From positions 2,916,501 through 2,980,500 of the forward strand of contig NZ_CP088262.1 of assembly GCF_021117365.1 (NCBI RefSeq): 64,000 nt of DNA, written 5' to 3'. Position numbers and translations under genes: made by a program. Of the stretch, positions 46,224 to 55,143 are shown in pieces. The DNA is from Nocardioides sp. cx-173. Its GTDB lineage: Bacteria > Actinomycetota > Actinomycetes > Propionibacteriales > Nocardioidaceae. The notes below the pieces were generated by a model. That model saw nothing but the letters and a program-made list of their open reading frames with translations. It did not search any database and was not told the DNA's origin. Position 1 is the first letter of the stretch. Each line of letters opens with the position of its first letter.

Positions 46224-47414
46224 GTGACCCTCTCGCGCGCCCGCGGCCTCGCCGCCGTGCTCACCGCCGCCGCGATCGTCGTCCTCGGTGCCGTCCTGCT
46301 GACCCCCGGCGGCCCGGACCGGGATGGAGGGCACCCAGGCGGACGCGACCTGGCTCCGGTCACCCCCGCGCCCGAGCCGGCACCGTCTCCGAGGCCCGAT
46401 CCGGCGGCCATCGTGGACGACCCGCGGGCCTCCATCGCGGAGCTGACGGTCCGCGCCTCCGACCCGGACGTGCGCAGTGTCGTATGGCGGCTGTGCCGGA
46501 CCCCGCGCTGCCGGCGCAGCGACGAGGCCCTCGCGGTCACCGACGACGGCTTCGTCACCCGGCACCTGGTGCCGCTCCCCACCAACCTCTTTGCCACGCC
46601 CATGGACGGGGTGCTCCTCCTGGGCAACGGGCCCGCGGCCCGCATCGTCCAGCCGGACGGCTCGGTCACGCCGGTCAGGTGGGATGCCGGGGAGCCCGGG
46701 CCGCTGCGCGAGGGCGAGCACCTGGTGACCACCCGCGCGTTCGGCGCGATCCACGCGGTGGACCCGGCGACCGGCCGTGGCCACCGGGTCTCGGCGCCCC
46801 GGGGGGTCATCGACGTGGTGCGAGACGGTGACGGCATGCTCCGCGGCCGGCTGCTCGACGGCGCGCGGCGCTACGTCGCCTCCGCGGACGGCGGCGGCAC
46901 CTGGGCGACGAGCCCGGAGCCGGCCGCGGCGAGCGGGCTCCTCACCAGCCTGGTGCCCTCGGCGTCGACCGCGCGCGCCATGGTCAGCGGCGGCGACGGG
47001 GCGACCTTCCTGCCCTTCGAGCTGGTCCACCGCAGCGACGACGCCGGCGAGACCTGGACCAGCTGGGAGCAGTCGGCGCGTCCCATGGCCTACGTCAACC
47101 GCGGACTGGCGGTACTGCCCGACGGACGGCTCCTGGCCGACCTCATGGGCGGAGGCAGCCCGAGGCTGGGCCAGGTGGGCCGGCTTCCGTCCGGCCTCTG
47201 GGTCAGCGCAGGGGCGGACTGGTCGAGCCTGTCCCCCGTGAGAATGGGCCCGCCGTTCGACGCGCTGGACCTGCGCCGCGAGTTCTCACCCGTCTACGGC
47301 ATCGTGGTCGACCATGACGCCGTCACCGTCTACGCCGTCACGAGCGCCCCGAACCAGACGCTCTGGGCGTCGGTCGACGCGGGAGTCACCTGGCGCCAGG
47401 TGAGCTCACGCTAG
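46224..47414 (+). CDS. Signal-anchored secreted beta-propeller-like protein (BNR-type)
   Basis: 396 residues. Hydrophobic N-terminal signal/anchor (about 9-27), a Pro-rich linker and a repeated beta-propeller-like body with ASADGGGTWATS, SDDAGETWTSW and ASVDAGVTWRQV, the Asp-box (S-x-D-x-G-x-T-W) of BNR/sialidase-like propellers, at least three copies. No catalytic residues for sialidase recognised. It follows the sigma/PASTA pair on the same strand by 54 bp, suggesting the same regulon. It ends TAG 47412-47414, sharing CTAG with the convergent SRPBCC stop. Confidence 0.72.
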   Translation: MTLSRARGLAAVLTAAAIVVLGAVLLTPGGPDRDGGHPGGRDLAPVTPAPEPAPSPRPDPAAIVDDPRASIAELTVRASDPDVRSVVWRLCRTPRCRRSDEALAVTDDGFVTRHLVPLPTNLFATPMDGVLLLGNGPAARIVQPDGSVTPVRWDAGEPGPLREGEHLVTTRAFGAIHAVDPATGRGHRVSAPRGVIDVVRDGDGMLRGRLLDGARRYVASADGGGTWATSPEPAAASGLLTSLVPSASTARAMVSGGDGATFLPFELVHRSDDAGETWTSWEQSARPMAYVNRGLAVLPDGRLLADLMGGGSPRLGQVGRLPSGLWVSAGADWSSLSPVRMGPPFDALDLRREFSPVYGIVVDHDAVTVYAVTSAPNQTLWASVDAGVTWRQVSSR

Positions 47415-47842
47415 AGGGCGGCGAGCCGCTCCTGCATGCTGGCGGCCACCTTGTCCGCGAGCACCTTGAGCGCCACCGGCAGGAGCGGCTCGGCCAGCTT
47501 GGCCGCGCCGTGCGGGGAGAACTCCGCGTGGTAGGTCACCGAGGTGCCGGTCGCCGTGCGCGCGAACGTCATCGTGTCGAGGAGGTCGAGCGAGCCGGCG
47601 TCGCCGGCAAGCTGGAGCCGCTCGTTCACGATGTGCTCGGTGACGACGTAGCGGACCTCGGTCTCGTGGCCGAGCAGCTTCGAGACGTTCGTGTACGTCG
47701 TGCCGACGCCGCCGTCGCCGGAGGTGCGCACGGTCGAGACCGTCGGCGGATCCCACTCCTCGGTGGTCGTGAAGTCCGAGAGGTAGGTCCAGACCTTCTC
47801 GAGGGGCTGGTCCACGGTCACGGTGCGCTCGACGCTGGGCAT
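47411..47842 (-). CDS. SRPBCC-family (polyketide cyclase-like) protein
   Basis: 143 residues. Opens VERTVTVDQPLEKVWTYLSDF and continues with EWDPPTVSTVRTSGDGGVGTTYTNVSKLLGHETEVRYVV, the START/Bet v1-like fold that binds hydrophobic ligands. Ligand unknown. ATG 47842 is preceded by GGGAAGG. Converges with the BNR-like gene (4-bp overlap); meaB is 32 bp upstream on the same strand. Confidence 0.82.
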   Translation of the reverse strand: MPSVERTVTVDQPLEKVWTYLSDFTTTEEWDPPTVSTVRTSGDGGVGTTYTNVSKLLGHETEVRYVVTEHIVNERLQLAGDAGSLDLLDTMTFARTATGTSVTYHAEFSPHGAAKLAEPLLPVALKVLADKVAASMQERLAAL

Positions 47843-47874
47843 CCTTCCCGTTGCCCCACGCCGTGGATGCTCAA

Positions 47875-48840
47875 TCAGTCCGCGAGCGAGGCGAGGAGAC
47901 GGTCGGCGGCGCGGTAGGGGTCGGACCGCCCGGCAACGACGGCGGCAGCCAGGTCGTCCAGCGCGGAGTGACCGTGGACATCGCCCCAGCGCCGCCGCAG
48001 CGAGGTGAGGGCGATCGCCTCGATCTCTCCGCGCGCCCGGCGCACCCGGCGCCGCTCGAGCTCGCCGGTGGCCTCGAGCCACTCGCGGTGCCGCTCGATC
48101 TCCGCGGCCAGCTCCTCGACGCCCTCGCCGCTCTGGGCGACCGTCGTGAGGACGGGGGGGCGCCAGGCGCCCTCGGGGCGGTCTCCCAGCGAGAGCATGC
48201 CCCGCAGGTCGCGCCGCACCTGGTCGGCGCCGTCGCGGTCGGCCTTGTTGACGACGTAGAGGTCACCGATCTCGAGGATCCCGGCCTTGGCCGCCTGGAC
48301 GCCGTCCCCCATGCCGGGTGCCAGCAGCACCAGGGTGGTGTCCGCGAGCCCGGCGACCTCGACCTCGCTCTGCCCGACGCCCACGGTCTCCACCAGGACC
48401 ACGTCGCAGCCGGCGGCGTCGAGCACGCGCAACGCCTGCGGCGTGGTCCAGGCGAGGCCACCCAGGTGGCCGCGCGCGGCCATCGAGCGGATGAACACCT
48501 CGCGGTCGGCGGCGTGGTCGCGCATCCGGACCCGGTCGCCGAGCAAGGCCCCGCCCGAGAACGGCGACGACGGGTCGACCGCGAGCACGCCCACTCGCTT
48601 GCCGGAGGCGCGCAGAGCGGTGACCAGCGCGTTGGTGGACGTGGACTTGCCGACCCCGGGCGAGCCGGTGACGCCGACGACCTGCGCGTGCCCCGCGTGG
48701 GGGGCCAGGGCCGCCATGACCTCGCGCAGCAGCGGCGACTCGTCCTCGACGAGCGAGATCAGGCGGGCGACCGCCCGGGCCTCGCCGGCGCGGGCGCGCT
48801 CGACGAGGTCCGGGACGTCGGCCTCAGCCCTTCGGGACAC
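47875..48840 (-). CDS. meaB: MeaB/ArgK-type GTPase (methylmalonyl-CoA mutase chaperone)
   Basis: 321 residues. Walker [10 protein letters not shown] (59-67), [20 protein letters not shown] (switch I region), [12 protein letters not shown] (switch II, DTVGxGQ type) and NKADRDG for guanine recognition. MeaB loads and protects the B12-dependent acyl-CoA mutase; no mutase gene is in this window. GTG 48840 overlaps the thiolase end by 17 bp. Fits with ccr and mce nearby as part of the ethylmalonyl-CoA/methylmalonyl-CoA route. Confidence 0.95.
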   Translation of the reverse strand: MSRRAEADVPDLVERARAGEARAVARLISLVEDESPLLREVMAALAPHAGHAQVVGVTGSPGVGKSTSTNALVTALRASGKRVGVLAVDPSSPFSGGALLGDRVRMRDHAADREVFIRSMAARGHLGGLAWTTPQALRVLDAAGCDVVLVETVGVGQSEVEVAGLADTTLVLLAPGMGDGVQAAKAGILEIGDLYVVNKADRDGADQVRRDLRGMLSLGDRPEGAWRPPVLTTVAQSGEGVEELAAEIERHREWLEATGELERRRVRRARGEIEAIALTSLRRRWGDVHGHSALDDLAAAVVAGRSDPYRAADRLLASLAD

Positions 48841-50014
48841 GCACGATCAGCGCGTCGCCCTGGCCGCCACCGCCGCAGAGGGCGGCCGCGCCGACCCCGC
48901 CACCGCGGCGCTTGAGCTCGAGCGCGAGGGTCAGCACCACGCGGGTGCCGGACATGCCGACCGGGTGGCCGAGCGCGATCGCGCCGCCGTTGACGTTGAC
49001 CTTGGCGTTGTCGATGCCGAGCTCGCGGGCCGAGGCGATGCCGACCGCGGCGAAGGCCTCGTTGAACTCCACCAGGTCCAGGTCGGTGGGCTCGATGCCC
49101 TCCTTGCGGCAGGCCAGGGCGGTCGCGTTGGCCGGCTGCAGCTGCAGGCTGGAGTCGGGGCCGGCGACCATTCCGTGGGCACCGATCTCGGCCAGCCACT
49201 CCAGCCCGAGCTCCTCGGCCTTCGCCTTGCTCATCACCACGACGGCGGCGGCGCCGTCGGAGATCTGCGAGGACGAGCCGGCGGTGACCGTGCCCTCCTT
49301 GCTGAACGCCGGGCGCAGCTTGGCCAGGGACTCCAGGCTCGTGTCGCCGCGGACCCCCTCGTCGGTGGAGACCACGACCGGGTCGCCCTTGCGCTGCGGG
49401 ATCGAGACCGGGACGACCTCGTCGTCGAAGACGCCGTTCTTCCACGCCACGGCCGCCTTCTGGTGCGACTGGGCGGAGAACTCGTCCTGCTCCTCGCGCG
49501 TCAGGTTGGCGCCCGCGGTGTTGCGCTCCTCGGTGAGCAGGCCCATCGCCTGCGAGGTCACCTGGTCGAACAGTGCGTCATAGGCCATCGAGTCCACGAG
49601 CGGGACGTCACCGAACTTGAAGCCCTCGCGCGACTTCGGCAGCAGGTGCGGGGCGTTGGTCATGGACTCCATGCCGCCGGCGACGACGATCTCCACCTCG
49701 CCCGCACGGATCATCTGGTCCGCCATCGCGATGGAGTTCAGACCGGACAGGCAGACCTTGTTGATCGTGATCGAGGGGACGTCCATCGGGACGCCGCCGG
49801 CGACCGCCGCGGTGCGGGCGGGGTTCTGGCCGGCGCCCGCCAGGATCACCTGGCCCATGATCACGTAGTCGACCTGGTCGCCGCTGACTCCGGCCTTCTC
49901 GAGGGCGCCCTTGATGGCGTGACCACCGAGCTCCGCGGCCGAGAGGCCCTTGAAGCCGCCCAGCAGGCGGCCGATCGGGGTGCGCGCTCCGGCGACGATG
50001 ACGGATCCGGACAT
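48824..50014 (-). CDS. Acetyl-CoA C-acetyltransferase (thiolase)
   Basis: 396 residues, the biosynthetic/degradative thiolase length. Nucleophile Cys88 in [17 protein letters not shown] and [14 protein letters not shown] with the catalytic His, and the C-terminal CGGGGQGDA with the second Cys are intact. It condenses two acetyl-CoA to acetoacetyl-CoA, or cleaves 3-oxoacyl-CoA. ATG 50014 is preceded by GGAGGC. Divergent from mce (151 bp), coupled to meaB; this suits supply of acetoacetyl-CoA for the ethylmalonyl-CoA pathway. Confidence 0.93.
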   Translation of the reverse strand: MSGSVIVAGARTPIGRLLGGFKGLSAAELGGHAIKGALEKAGVSGDQVDYVIMGQVILAGAGQNPARTAAVAGGVPMDVPSITINKVCLSGLNSIAMADQMIRAGEVEIVVAGGMESMTNAPHLLPKSREGFKFGDVPLVDSMAYDALFDQVTSQAMGLLTEERNTAGANLTREEQDEFSAQSHQKAAVAWKNGVFDDEVVPVSIPQRKGDPVVVSTDEGVRGDTSLESLAKLRPAFSKEGTVTAGSSSQISDGAAAVVVMSKAKAEELGLEWLAEIGAHGMVAGPDSSLQLQPANATALACRKEGIEPTDLDLVEFNEAFAAVGIASARELGIDNAKVNVNGGAIALGHPVGMSGTRVVLTLALELKRRGGGVGAAALCGGGGQGDALIVRVPKG

Positions 50015-50165
50015 GGGTGCCTCCGTGAAGTGGATCGGCCGGGACGGCCGGGGTGGGTCCCTCGTGACGATACCCACGGGCCGCGGCCAGGGGCGAGGCC
50101 CTCGTCGGCCGCCGTCGTGATGGATAGGTCACAACCGGTCGCGGCGCGGACGCCGGCATACGACC

Positions 50166-50672
50166 ATGTGGCCCATGACCGCACCGACCGACTCGCCCGC
50201 CGATCTGCCCGCCGATCTGCCCGCCGATCTGCCCGCCGATCTGCCCCGCCACCTGTTCACCGCCATCGACCACGTCGGCATCGCCGTCCCCGACCTCGAT
50301 GTCGCGATCGCGTTCTACCGCGACACCTTCGGCATGGAGCTGGCCCACGAGGAGGTCAACGAGGAGCAGGGCGTCCGCGAGGCGATGATCGCGGTCGGCG
50401 ACTCCGGGTCCTGCATCCAGCTCCTGGCGCCGCTGAACGAGGACTCCACGATCGCGAAGTTCCTCGACCGCTCCGGGCCGGGCGTGCAGCAGATGGCCTA
50501 CCGGGTCACCGACGTCGAGGCCGTCAGCGCGATCCTGCGCGAGCGCGGTGTCCGCCTGCTCTACGACGCCCCGAGGCGCGGGACGGCCGACTCGCGGATC
50601 AACTTCATCCACCCCAAGGACGCCGGCGGCGTGCTCGTCGAGCTCGTCCAGCCCGCGGCCTCCTCGCACTGA
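50166..50672 (+). CDS. mce: Methylmalonyl-CoA epimerase with repeated N-terminal extension
   Basis: 168 residues. A 29-residue N-terminal extension with PADL repeated four times (12-bp repeat at 50195-50242) precedes a normal epimerase domain (about 31-162): FTAIDHVGIAVPDLD with the metal His, ELAHEEVNEEQGVREAMI, QLLAPLNEDSTIAKFL, GVQQMAYRV with the second His region, and GVLVELVQ with the metal Glu. It interconverts (R)- and (S)-methylmalonyl-CoA, also ethylmalonyl-CoA in the Ccr pathway. Two starts are possible (50166 and 50175). The ccr gene follows 58 bp downstream. Confidence 0.92.
   Translation: MWPMTAPTDSPADLPADLPADLPADLPRHLFTAIDHVGIAVPDLDVAIAFYRDTFGMELAHEEVNEEQGVREAMIAVGDSGSCIQLLAPLNEDSTIAKFLDRSGPGVQQMAYRVTDVEAVSAILRERGVRLLYDAPRRGTADSRINFIHPKDAGGVLVELVQPAASSH
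50195..50242 (+). repeat. Four 12-bp tandem repeats inside mce
   Basis: GCCCGCCGATCT is repeated four times exactly, encoding PADL units between the start and the enzyme domain. In-frame copy-number change is possible without loss of function. Confidence 0.9.
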
Positions 50673-50676
50673 GGCG

Positions 50677-50690
50677 TTACCCGCCGGTAA
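50677..50690. promoter_or_regulatory. Candidate ccr operator TTACC-N4-GGTAA
   Basis: Perfect palindrome TTACCCGCCGGTAA, overlapping a TAATAT -10-like box (50688-50693) 40 bp before the ccr start. A related sequence stands upstream of the double 3-hydroxyacyl-CoA dehydrogenase gene (61550-61565). The form fits a TetR-type fatty-acid or acyl-CoA regulator; the protein is unknown. Confidence 0.45.
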
Positions 50691-50730
50691 TATCCGCAGC
50701 ACTTACGACCCGGACCATCAGGAGCCTGAC

Positions 50731-52083
50731 GTGCAGCACATCCTCGACGCCATCCTCGCCGCCTCCGAGAGTCCCGGGAGCGTCGCCCCGGAGGACTTCG
50801 CGAGCCTCTCCCTGCCCGAGTCCTACCGCGCGGTGACCGTCCGCAAGGACGAGGTGGACATGTTCGAGGGGCTGGAGACCCGCGACAAGGACCCGCGCAA
50901 GTCGCTGCACCTCGACGACGTGCCGCTGCCCGAGCTCGGCCCGGGCGAGGCGTACGTCGCCGTGATGGCCTCCGCGATCAACTACAACACCGTGTGGACC
51001 TCGATCTTCGAGCCGGTCTCCACGTTCGGCTTCCTGGAGCGCTACGGGCGTCAGTCGGAGCTCACCAAGCGCCACGACCTGCCCTACCACGTGGTGGGCT
51101 CCGACCTGGCCGGCGTCGTCCTCGCGACCGGCCCCGGCGTCACGAAGTGGAAGCCCGGCACCGAGGTCGTCGCGCACTGCCTCTCGGTGGAGCTCGAGGA
51201 CCCCGACGGCCACGACGACACGATGCTCGACCCGCAGCAGCGGATCTGGGGCTTCGAGACCAACTTCGGCGGTCTCGCCGAGATCGCGCTGGTCAAGTCC
51301 AACCAGCTGATGCCCAAGCCGGCCCACCTGACCTGGGAGGAGGCCGCCTCCCCCGGGCTGGTCAACTCCACGGCGTACCGCCAGCTGGTCTCCAAGAACG
51401 GCGGCAACATGAAGCAGGGCGACAACGTCCTGGTGTGGGGTGCCTCGGGCGGCCTCGGCGGCTTCGCCACGCAGTACGCCCTCAACGGCGGCGCGACCCC
51501 GGTCTGCGTGGTCTCCAACGAGGAGAAGGCCGCGATCGCCCGGAGCATGGGCGCGGAGCTGATCATCAACCGCGCCGAGGAGGGCTACCGGTTCTGGAAG
51601 GACGAGCACACCCAGGACCCGAAGGAGTGGAAGCGCTTCGGCGCCAAGATCCGCGAGCTCACCGGTGGCGAGGACATCGACATCGTCTTCGAGCACCCCG
51701 GCCGCGAGACCTTCGGTGCCAGCGTCTACGTGACCCGCAAGGGCGGCATCATCACCACGTGCGCCTCGACCTCGGGCTACATGCACGAGTACGACAACCG
51801 CTACCTGTGGATGAACCTCAAGCGGATCATCTCCTCCCACTTCGCCAACTACCGCGAGTCGTGGGAGGCCAACCGCCTCATCGCCAAGGGCATGATCCAC
51901 CCCACCCTCTCGCGTACCTATGGCCTGGAGGACGTCGGCCAGGCCGCGCTCGACGTCCACAAGAACGCCCACCAGGGCAAGGTCGGCGTCCTGTGCCTCA
52001 GCCCCGAGGAGGGTCTCGGCGTCCGCGACCACGAGCTCCGCGAGCAGCACCTCACCGCGATCAACCGCTTCCGCGGCGTCTGA
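50731..52083 (+). CDS. ccr: Crotonyl-CoA carboxylase/reductase
   Basis: 450 residues, medium-chain dehydrogenase fold. It carboxylates crotonyl-CoA reductively to (2S)-ethylmalonyl-CoA with NADPH and CO2. The CO2-binding residues known in the Kitasatospora enzyme are kept: Asn in SAINYNTVW, Phe-Glu in WGFETNFGG, His in VFEHPGRETFG; the cofactor loop is WGASGGLGG. Long insertion ELEDPDGHDDTMLDPQQ is typical of Ccr. GTG 50731 is preceded by AGGAG. Downstream is palindromic copy 5. Together with mce, thiolase and meaB this is an ethylmalonyl-CoA pathway block. Confidence 0.96.
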   Translation: MQHILDAILAASESPGSVAPEDFASLSLPESYRAVTVRKDEVDMFEGLETRDKDPRKSLHLDDVPLPELGPGEAYVAVMASAINYNTVWTSIFEPVSTFGFLERYGRQSELTKRHDLPYHVVGSDLAGVVLATGPGVTKWKPGTEVVAHCLSVELEDPDGHDDTMLDPQQRIWGFETNFGGLAEIALVKSNQLMPKPAHLTWEEAASPGLVNSTAYRQLVSKNGGNMKQGDNVLVWGASGGLGGFATQYALNGGATPVCVVSNEEKAAIARSMGAELIINRAEEGYRFWKDEHTQDPKEWKRFGAKIRELTGGEDIDIVFEHPGRETFGASVYVTRKGGIITTCASTSGYMHEYDNRYLWMNLKRIISSHFANYRESWEANRLIAKGMIHPTLSRTYGLEDVGQAALDVHKNAHQGKVGVLCLSPEEGLGVRDHELREQHLTAINRFRGV

Positions 52084-52096
52084 GCCGCCCGTCCTC

Positions 52097-52133
52097 CCGC
52101 TGACCCGTCAGAAACTTTCTGACGGGTCAGCGG
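52097..52133. repeat. 37-bp dispersed palindrome, copy 5, with right half-copy
   Basis: Perfect arms CCGCTGACCCGTCAGAAA and TTTCTGACGGGTCAGCGG around a central C, starting 14 bp after the ccr stop. A variant half-copy AGTTGGTGACGGGTCA follows at 52145-52160. Confidence 0.92.
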
Positions 52134-52259
52134 CGGTTGTTGCAAGTTGGTGACGGGTCACCGGACACGAGCGCATCAGGCTGGGTTCTTTCCGGCGGAT
52201 CAGGGAGGATGGGGCTGCACGTCCCGTCTGCACTCCGACCACAGCGAGGTAACTCCCCC

Positions 52260-53468
52260 ATGAGCGACCAGGGTCTGTCCATCTTCGACCACGAGCCCGA
52301 GGGCGCCGACACGGACGCGGAGACGACCCAGGTCATCCCCGTGACGCAGGAGCGGCCCACCGGGCAGAGCGGCGAGGGTGAGCGGAGCAAGCAGCAGCGG
52401 CCGGTTATCCCGCCCCCGCCGCCCGAGCGCACCCAGGCCGTCCCGTCCGTGCCTGCGCCTGCGCCCGCGCCGACCACCGGCGACCTGCCCGTCGTACGCC
52501 GCGGCGGGTACGACAAGGCCGCGGTCGACGCCCGCGTGACGCAGCTGGCCCGCGACAAGGCCGGGCTGAGCGCGAGCCTGACCCAGTCCGAGCAGCGGGT
52601 CGTCGAGCTCGAGTCGGAGCTGCAGGACCTGCGCAGCCAGGCCGCCGAGCTCAAGAACCCCTCCTACGCCGGCCTCGGCGGCCGCGCCAGCGCCATGCTG
52701 CGCCTCGCCGAGGAGGAGGCCAGCGAGATCCGGGCGACCGCAGAGGCCGACGCCACCGAGATCCGCGAGCAGGCCGCCCGCGACGCCAAGGCCATCCGGG
52801 CCGAGGCCACCCGCGAGGCGCAGGACATGCGCACCGTCCAGCTGCGCGAGCTCGAGCAGACCCGGATCCGGGTCCTCGCCGACGCCGAGCAGGAGCGCAC
52901 CCTGGCCAAGGCCGAGGCCGAGGATCTCCGTGCCTCGGCCACGCGCGAGGCCGACCAGCTCCGGCTCGCCGCCCGGCAGGAGACGACCGAGATGCGCACC
53001 TCCGCGACGCGCGAGGTCGAGCAGGCCCGGGCTGCGGCCGACCGCGAGGTGCAGGAGGCGCGGCGCACGCTGGCGGTGGAGAAGGAGCGGCTCGCCCGCG
53101 AGGCCACCGACCACCACAACAGTGCCACCGCGGAGACCAAGCGTCTCGTCGAGGAGGCCGAGCAGCGTGCCGCCGCCGCCGAGCAGCGGGCGAGCGAGGC
53201 GAGCAAGCAGGCCGCCGCGAACCGCGCCGCCGCCCAGACCGAGGCGGAGGCCCTGCTGGCCCGCGCCCGGCGCGAGGCCGAGCAGATCGTCGCGTCGGCC
53301 CGCAGCCAGGCCGAGTCGGTGGAGACCACCGGCCACGCCGAGATCGAGCGCGAGATCGCCGCGCGACGCGCGGAGCTCGACCGGCTCATGAAGCGTCGGG
53401 ACGCCATCACCGCCCAGCTCGCCTCGCTGCGAGACGTCGTCGCCGGGTTCGGCGAGGACGAGAGTTGA
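52260..53468 (+). CDS. Long coiled-coil protein (DivIVA/Scy-like)
   Basis: 402 residues. Acidic and Pro-rich N-terminal third (PVIPPPPPERT, VPAPAPAPTTG), a conserved-looking RRGGYDKAAVDARVTQLARDK that resembles the DivIVA-like Gly-Tyr pair, and a very long Ala/Glu/Arg/Gln coiled coil (about 100-375, heptad content, e.g. EIREQAARDAKAIRAEATREA) up to a basic RRAELDRLMKRRDAI end. Such proteins organise cell poles or the cytoskeleton in actinobacteria. ATG 52260 follows GAGGT at 10 nt. It overlaps the AI-2E permease gene by 4 bp, so both act together. Confidence 0.75.
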   Translation: MSDQGLSIFDHEPEGADTDAETTQVIPVTQERPTGQSGEGERSKQQRPVIPPPPPERTQAVPSVPAPAPAPTTGDLPVVRRGGYDKAAVDARVTQLARDKAGLSASLTQSEQRVVELESELQDLRSQAAELKNPSYAGLGGRASAMLRLAEEEASEIRATAEADATEIREQAARDAKAIRAEATREAQDMRTVQLRELEQTRIRVLADAEQERTLAKAEAEDLRASATREADQLRLAARQETTEMRTSATREVEQARAAADREVQEARRTLAVEKERLAREATDHHNSATAETKRLVEEAEQRAAAAEQRASEASKQAAANRAAAQTEAEALLARARREAEQIVASARSQAESVETTGHAEIEREIAARRAELDRLMKRRDAITAQLASLRDVVAGFGEDES

Positions 53469-54631
53469 GCGAGGGACCGCAGGACGCCAAGGCGGCCGCC
53501 CCGCAGGCGAGGACGGCGACCGGCCACGCCGAGACTGCTGGCGAGCACGTGGACGAGCGGCAGCTCGGCCCCCAGGAGGAGTACGGCACCCAGGGCGCGC
53601 CCTTCGAGCGCCGTTCCCCCTTCTACCTCGGCTTCTTCGGCGCCCTCGGCGCCCTGCTCGCCTACTTCCTCTGGTCGGCCATCATGGGCATCGGGTCGAC
53701 CCTGATCCTGATCGTCGTGTCGCTGTTCCTCGCCGCCGGCCTCAACCCGTCGGTCGAGGCGCTGGAGCGGCGCGGGCTGCGGCGCAGCTGGGCGGTCACC
53801 GCGGTCATCACCGCGTTCCTGGCGGCCGTCGCGCTGTTCGTGGTCGCGATCGTCCCGGTCATCACCGACCAGGTCACCGCCATCACCAAGAGCGCCCCCG
53901 AGTGGCTCGAGCAGCTGCAGAAGAACCGGCAGATCCAGAAGCTGGACGACGAGTACGACATCATCTCCAAGATCCAGGACTACGTCGCCAACGGCGACTT
54001 CGTCAGCGGCATCTTCGGCGGGGTGCTCGGGGTCGGGCTGAAGATCCTGGGCGCGCTCTTCAACGCGTTCATCATCCTGGTCCTCACGCTGTACTTCCTC
54101 AGCTCGCTGGAGAAGACCAAGCAGGCGTTCTACCGTCTGGCCCCCGCCTCGCGTCGTAGCCGGGTCGCGCTGCTCGGTGACCAGATCATCCGCAACGTCG
54201 GCGGCTACGTCTCCGGGGCGTTCATCGTGGCCCTGTGCGCCGGGATCTCCACGCTGGTGTTCCTGTTCATCGTGGGCCTGGGTCAGTACGCCGTCGCGCT
54301 GGCGTTCGTCGTGGCGCTCCTGGATGTCATCCCGATGATCGGCGCGACCCTCGGCGCGGTGGTCGTCACCGCGATCGCGACCGCCACCGACATCAAGACC
54401 GGCATCTTCTGCGCGATCTTCTTCCTGATCTACCAGCAGGTCGAGAACTACCTCATCTACCCGCGGGTGATGTCGAAGTCCGTCGACCTCCCGGGGGCGG
54501 TCATCGTCATCGCGGCCCTCATCGGGGCCGGGCTGCTCGGCGTGGTCGGTGCCCTGCTCGCCATCCCGACCGCGGCGGCGATCATGCTGATCCTGCGCGA
54601 GGTCGTCGTACGCAGACAGGACGCGCGGTAG
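53465..54631 (+). CDS. AI-2E-family transporter-like permease
   Basis: 388 residues. Polar N-terminal 50 residues, then about seven transmembrane segments of the AI-2E/YdiK/PerM family: LYFLSSLEKTKQAFYRLAP, the IVGLGQYAVALAFVVALLDVIPMIGATLG signature and YQQVENYLIYPRVM. Substrate unknown; the family exports signals or acts as Na+/H+ antiporter in some species. The start is TTG 53465, overlapping the coiled-coil gene stop (TTGA), a rare start codon. Ends TAG 54631 next to the broken sigma gene. Confidence 0.86.
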   Translation: MSEGPQDAKAAAPQARTATGHAETAGEHVDERQLGPQEEYGTQGAPFERRSPFYLGFFGALGALLAYFLWSAIMGIGSTLILIVVSLFLAAGLNPSVEALERRGLRRSWAVTAVITAFLAAVALFVVAIVPVITDQVTAITKSAPEWLEQLQKNRQIQKLDDEYDIISKIQDYVANGDFVSGIFGGVLGVGLKILGALFNAFIILVLTLYFLSSLEKTKQAFYRLAPASRRSRVALLGDQIIRNVGGYVSGAFIVALCAGISTLVFLFIVGLGQYAVALAFVVALLDVIPMIGATLGAVVVTAIATATDIKTGIFCAIFFLIYQQVENYLIYPRVMSKSVDLPGAVIVIAALIGAGLLGVVGALLAIPTAAAIMLILREVVVRRQDAR

Positions 54632-54634
54632 CGC

Positions 54635-55091
54635 CTACCCCTGAGGGCCGATGAAGTAGCCGGAGAAGTCGGGCCACCGGCCCATCGACGGCCCGCGCAC
54701 GACCGCCTTGATGCCCTGGACGGCCCAGGGATCGACCATCTCGGGCGTCAGACGCACGGTCTCGAGGCCGGCGAGCCGGTCGGCCCCCACGGCGATCCCG
54801 GGACCGGTCCTCGGTGGGCACCAGGGCTCCCGGACCGAAGCAGAACGACGGCGGGTCACCGGCCAGCGTCGCGAACGGCGCGGTCCCCCAGACGCGCAGC
54901 GCGGCGAGCGCACGGTGGAGGTAGGAGCGGACCGCACCCTCGGTGACCCCGAGCAGCGCGGCGATCTCGGCGTACTCGAGGTCCTCGTAGAACCGCAGCA
55001 GCGCCGCGGCTCGTGCCTCGACCCAGTCGTCGAACGACAGGCCGCGCGTGTCGCGCTGCGCCGCCGGGACCGTGCTCACCCCTCCATCCAT
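54635..55091 (-). pseudogene. Broken ECF sigma factor gene (internal deletion plus frameshift)
   Basis: The first part reads GLSFDDWVEARAAALLRF joined directly to YEDLEYAEIAALLGVTEGAVRSYLHRALAALRV: the start of sigma region 2 fused to region 4, lacking the whole of the middle of a SigE-family factor (about 80-100 residues). The junction (about 54990-55001) is at ALLRF, similar to VLRFYEDL in intact genes, so a deletion between short repeats is likely. Further on, the frame breaks near 54800; the other frame has sensible protein (AGLETVRLTPEMVDPWAV, MGRWPDFSGYFIGPQG) to a stop at 54635. The remnant is not expected to work as a sigma factor. Confidence 0.72.
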
Positions 55092-55143
55092 GCACGACTG
55101 ACGTGCGCGCGGGGGGATTCGTTGCGCCGGCCGGGCGACTTTC

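Noticed and set aside
46224..47414. Sialidase activity for the Asp-box protein
   Set aside because: Asp-box repeats are structural and no sialidase catalytic triad was recognised.
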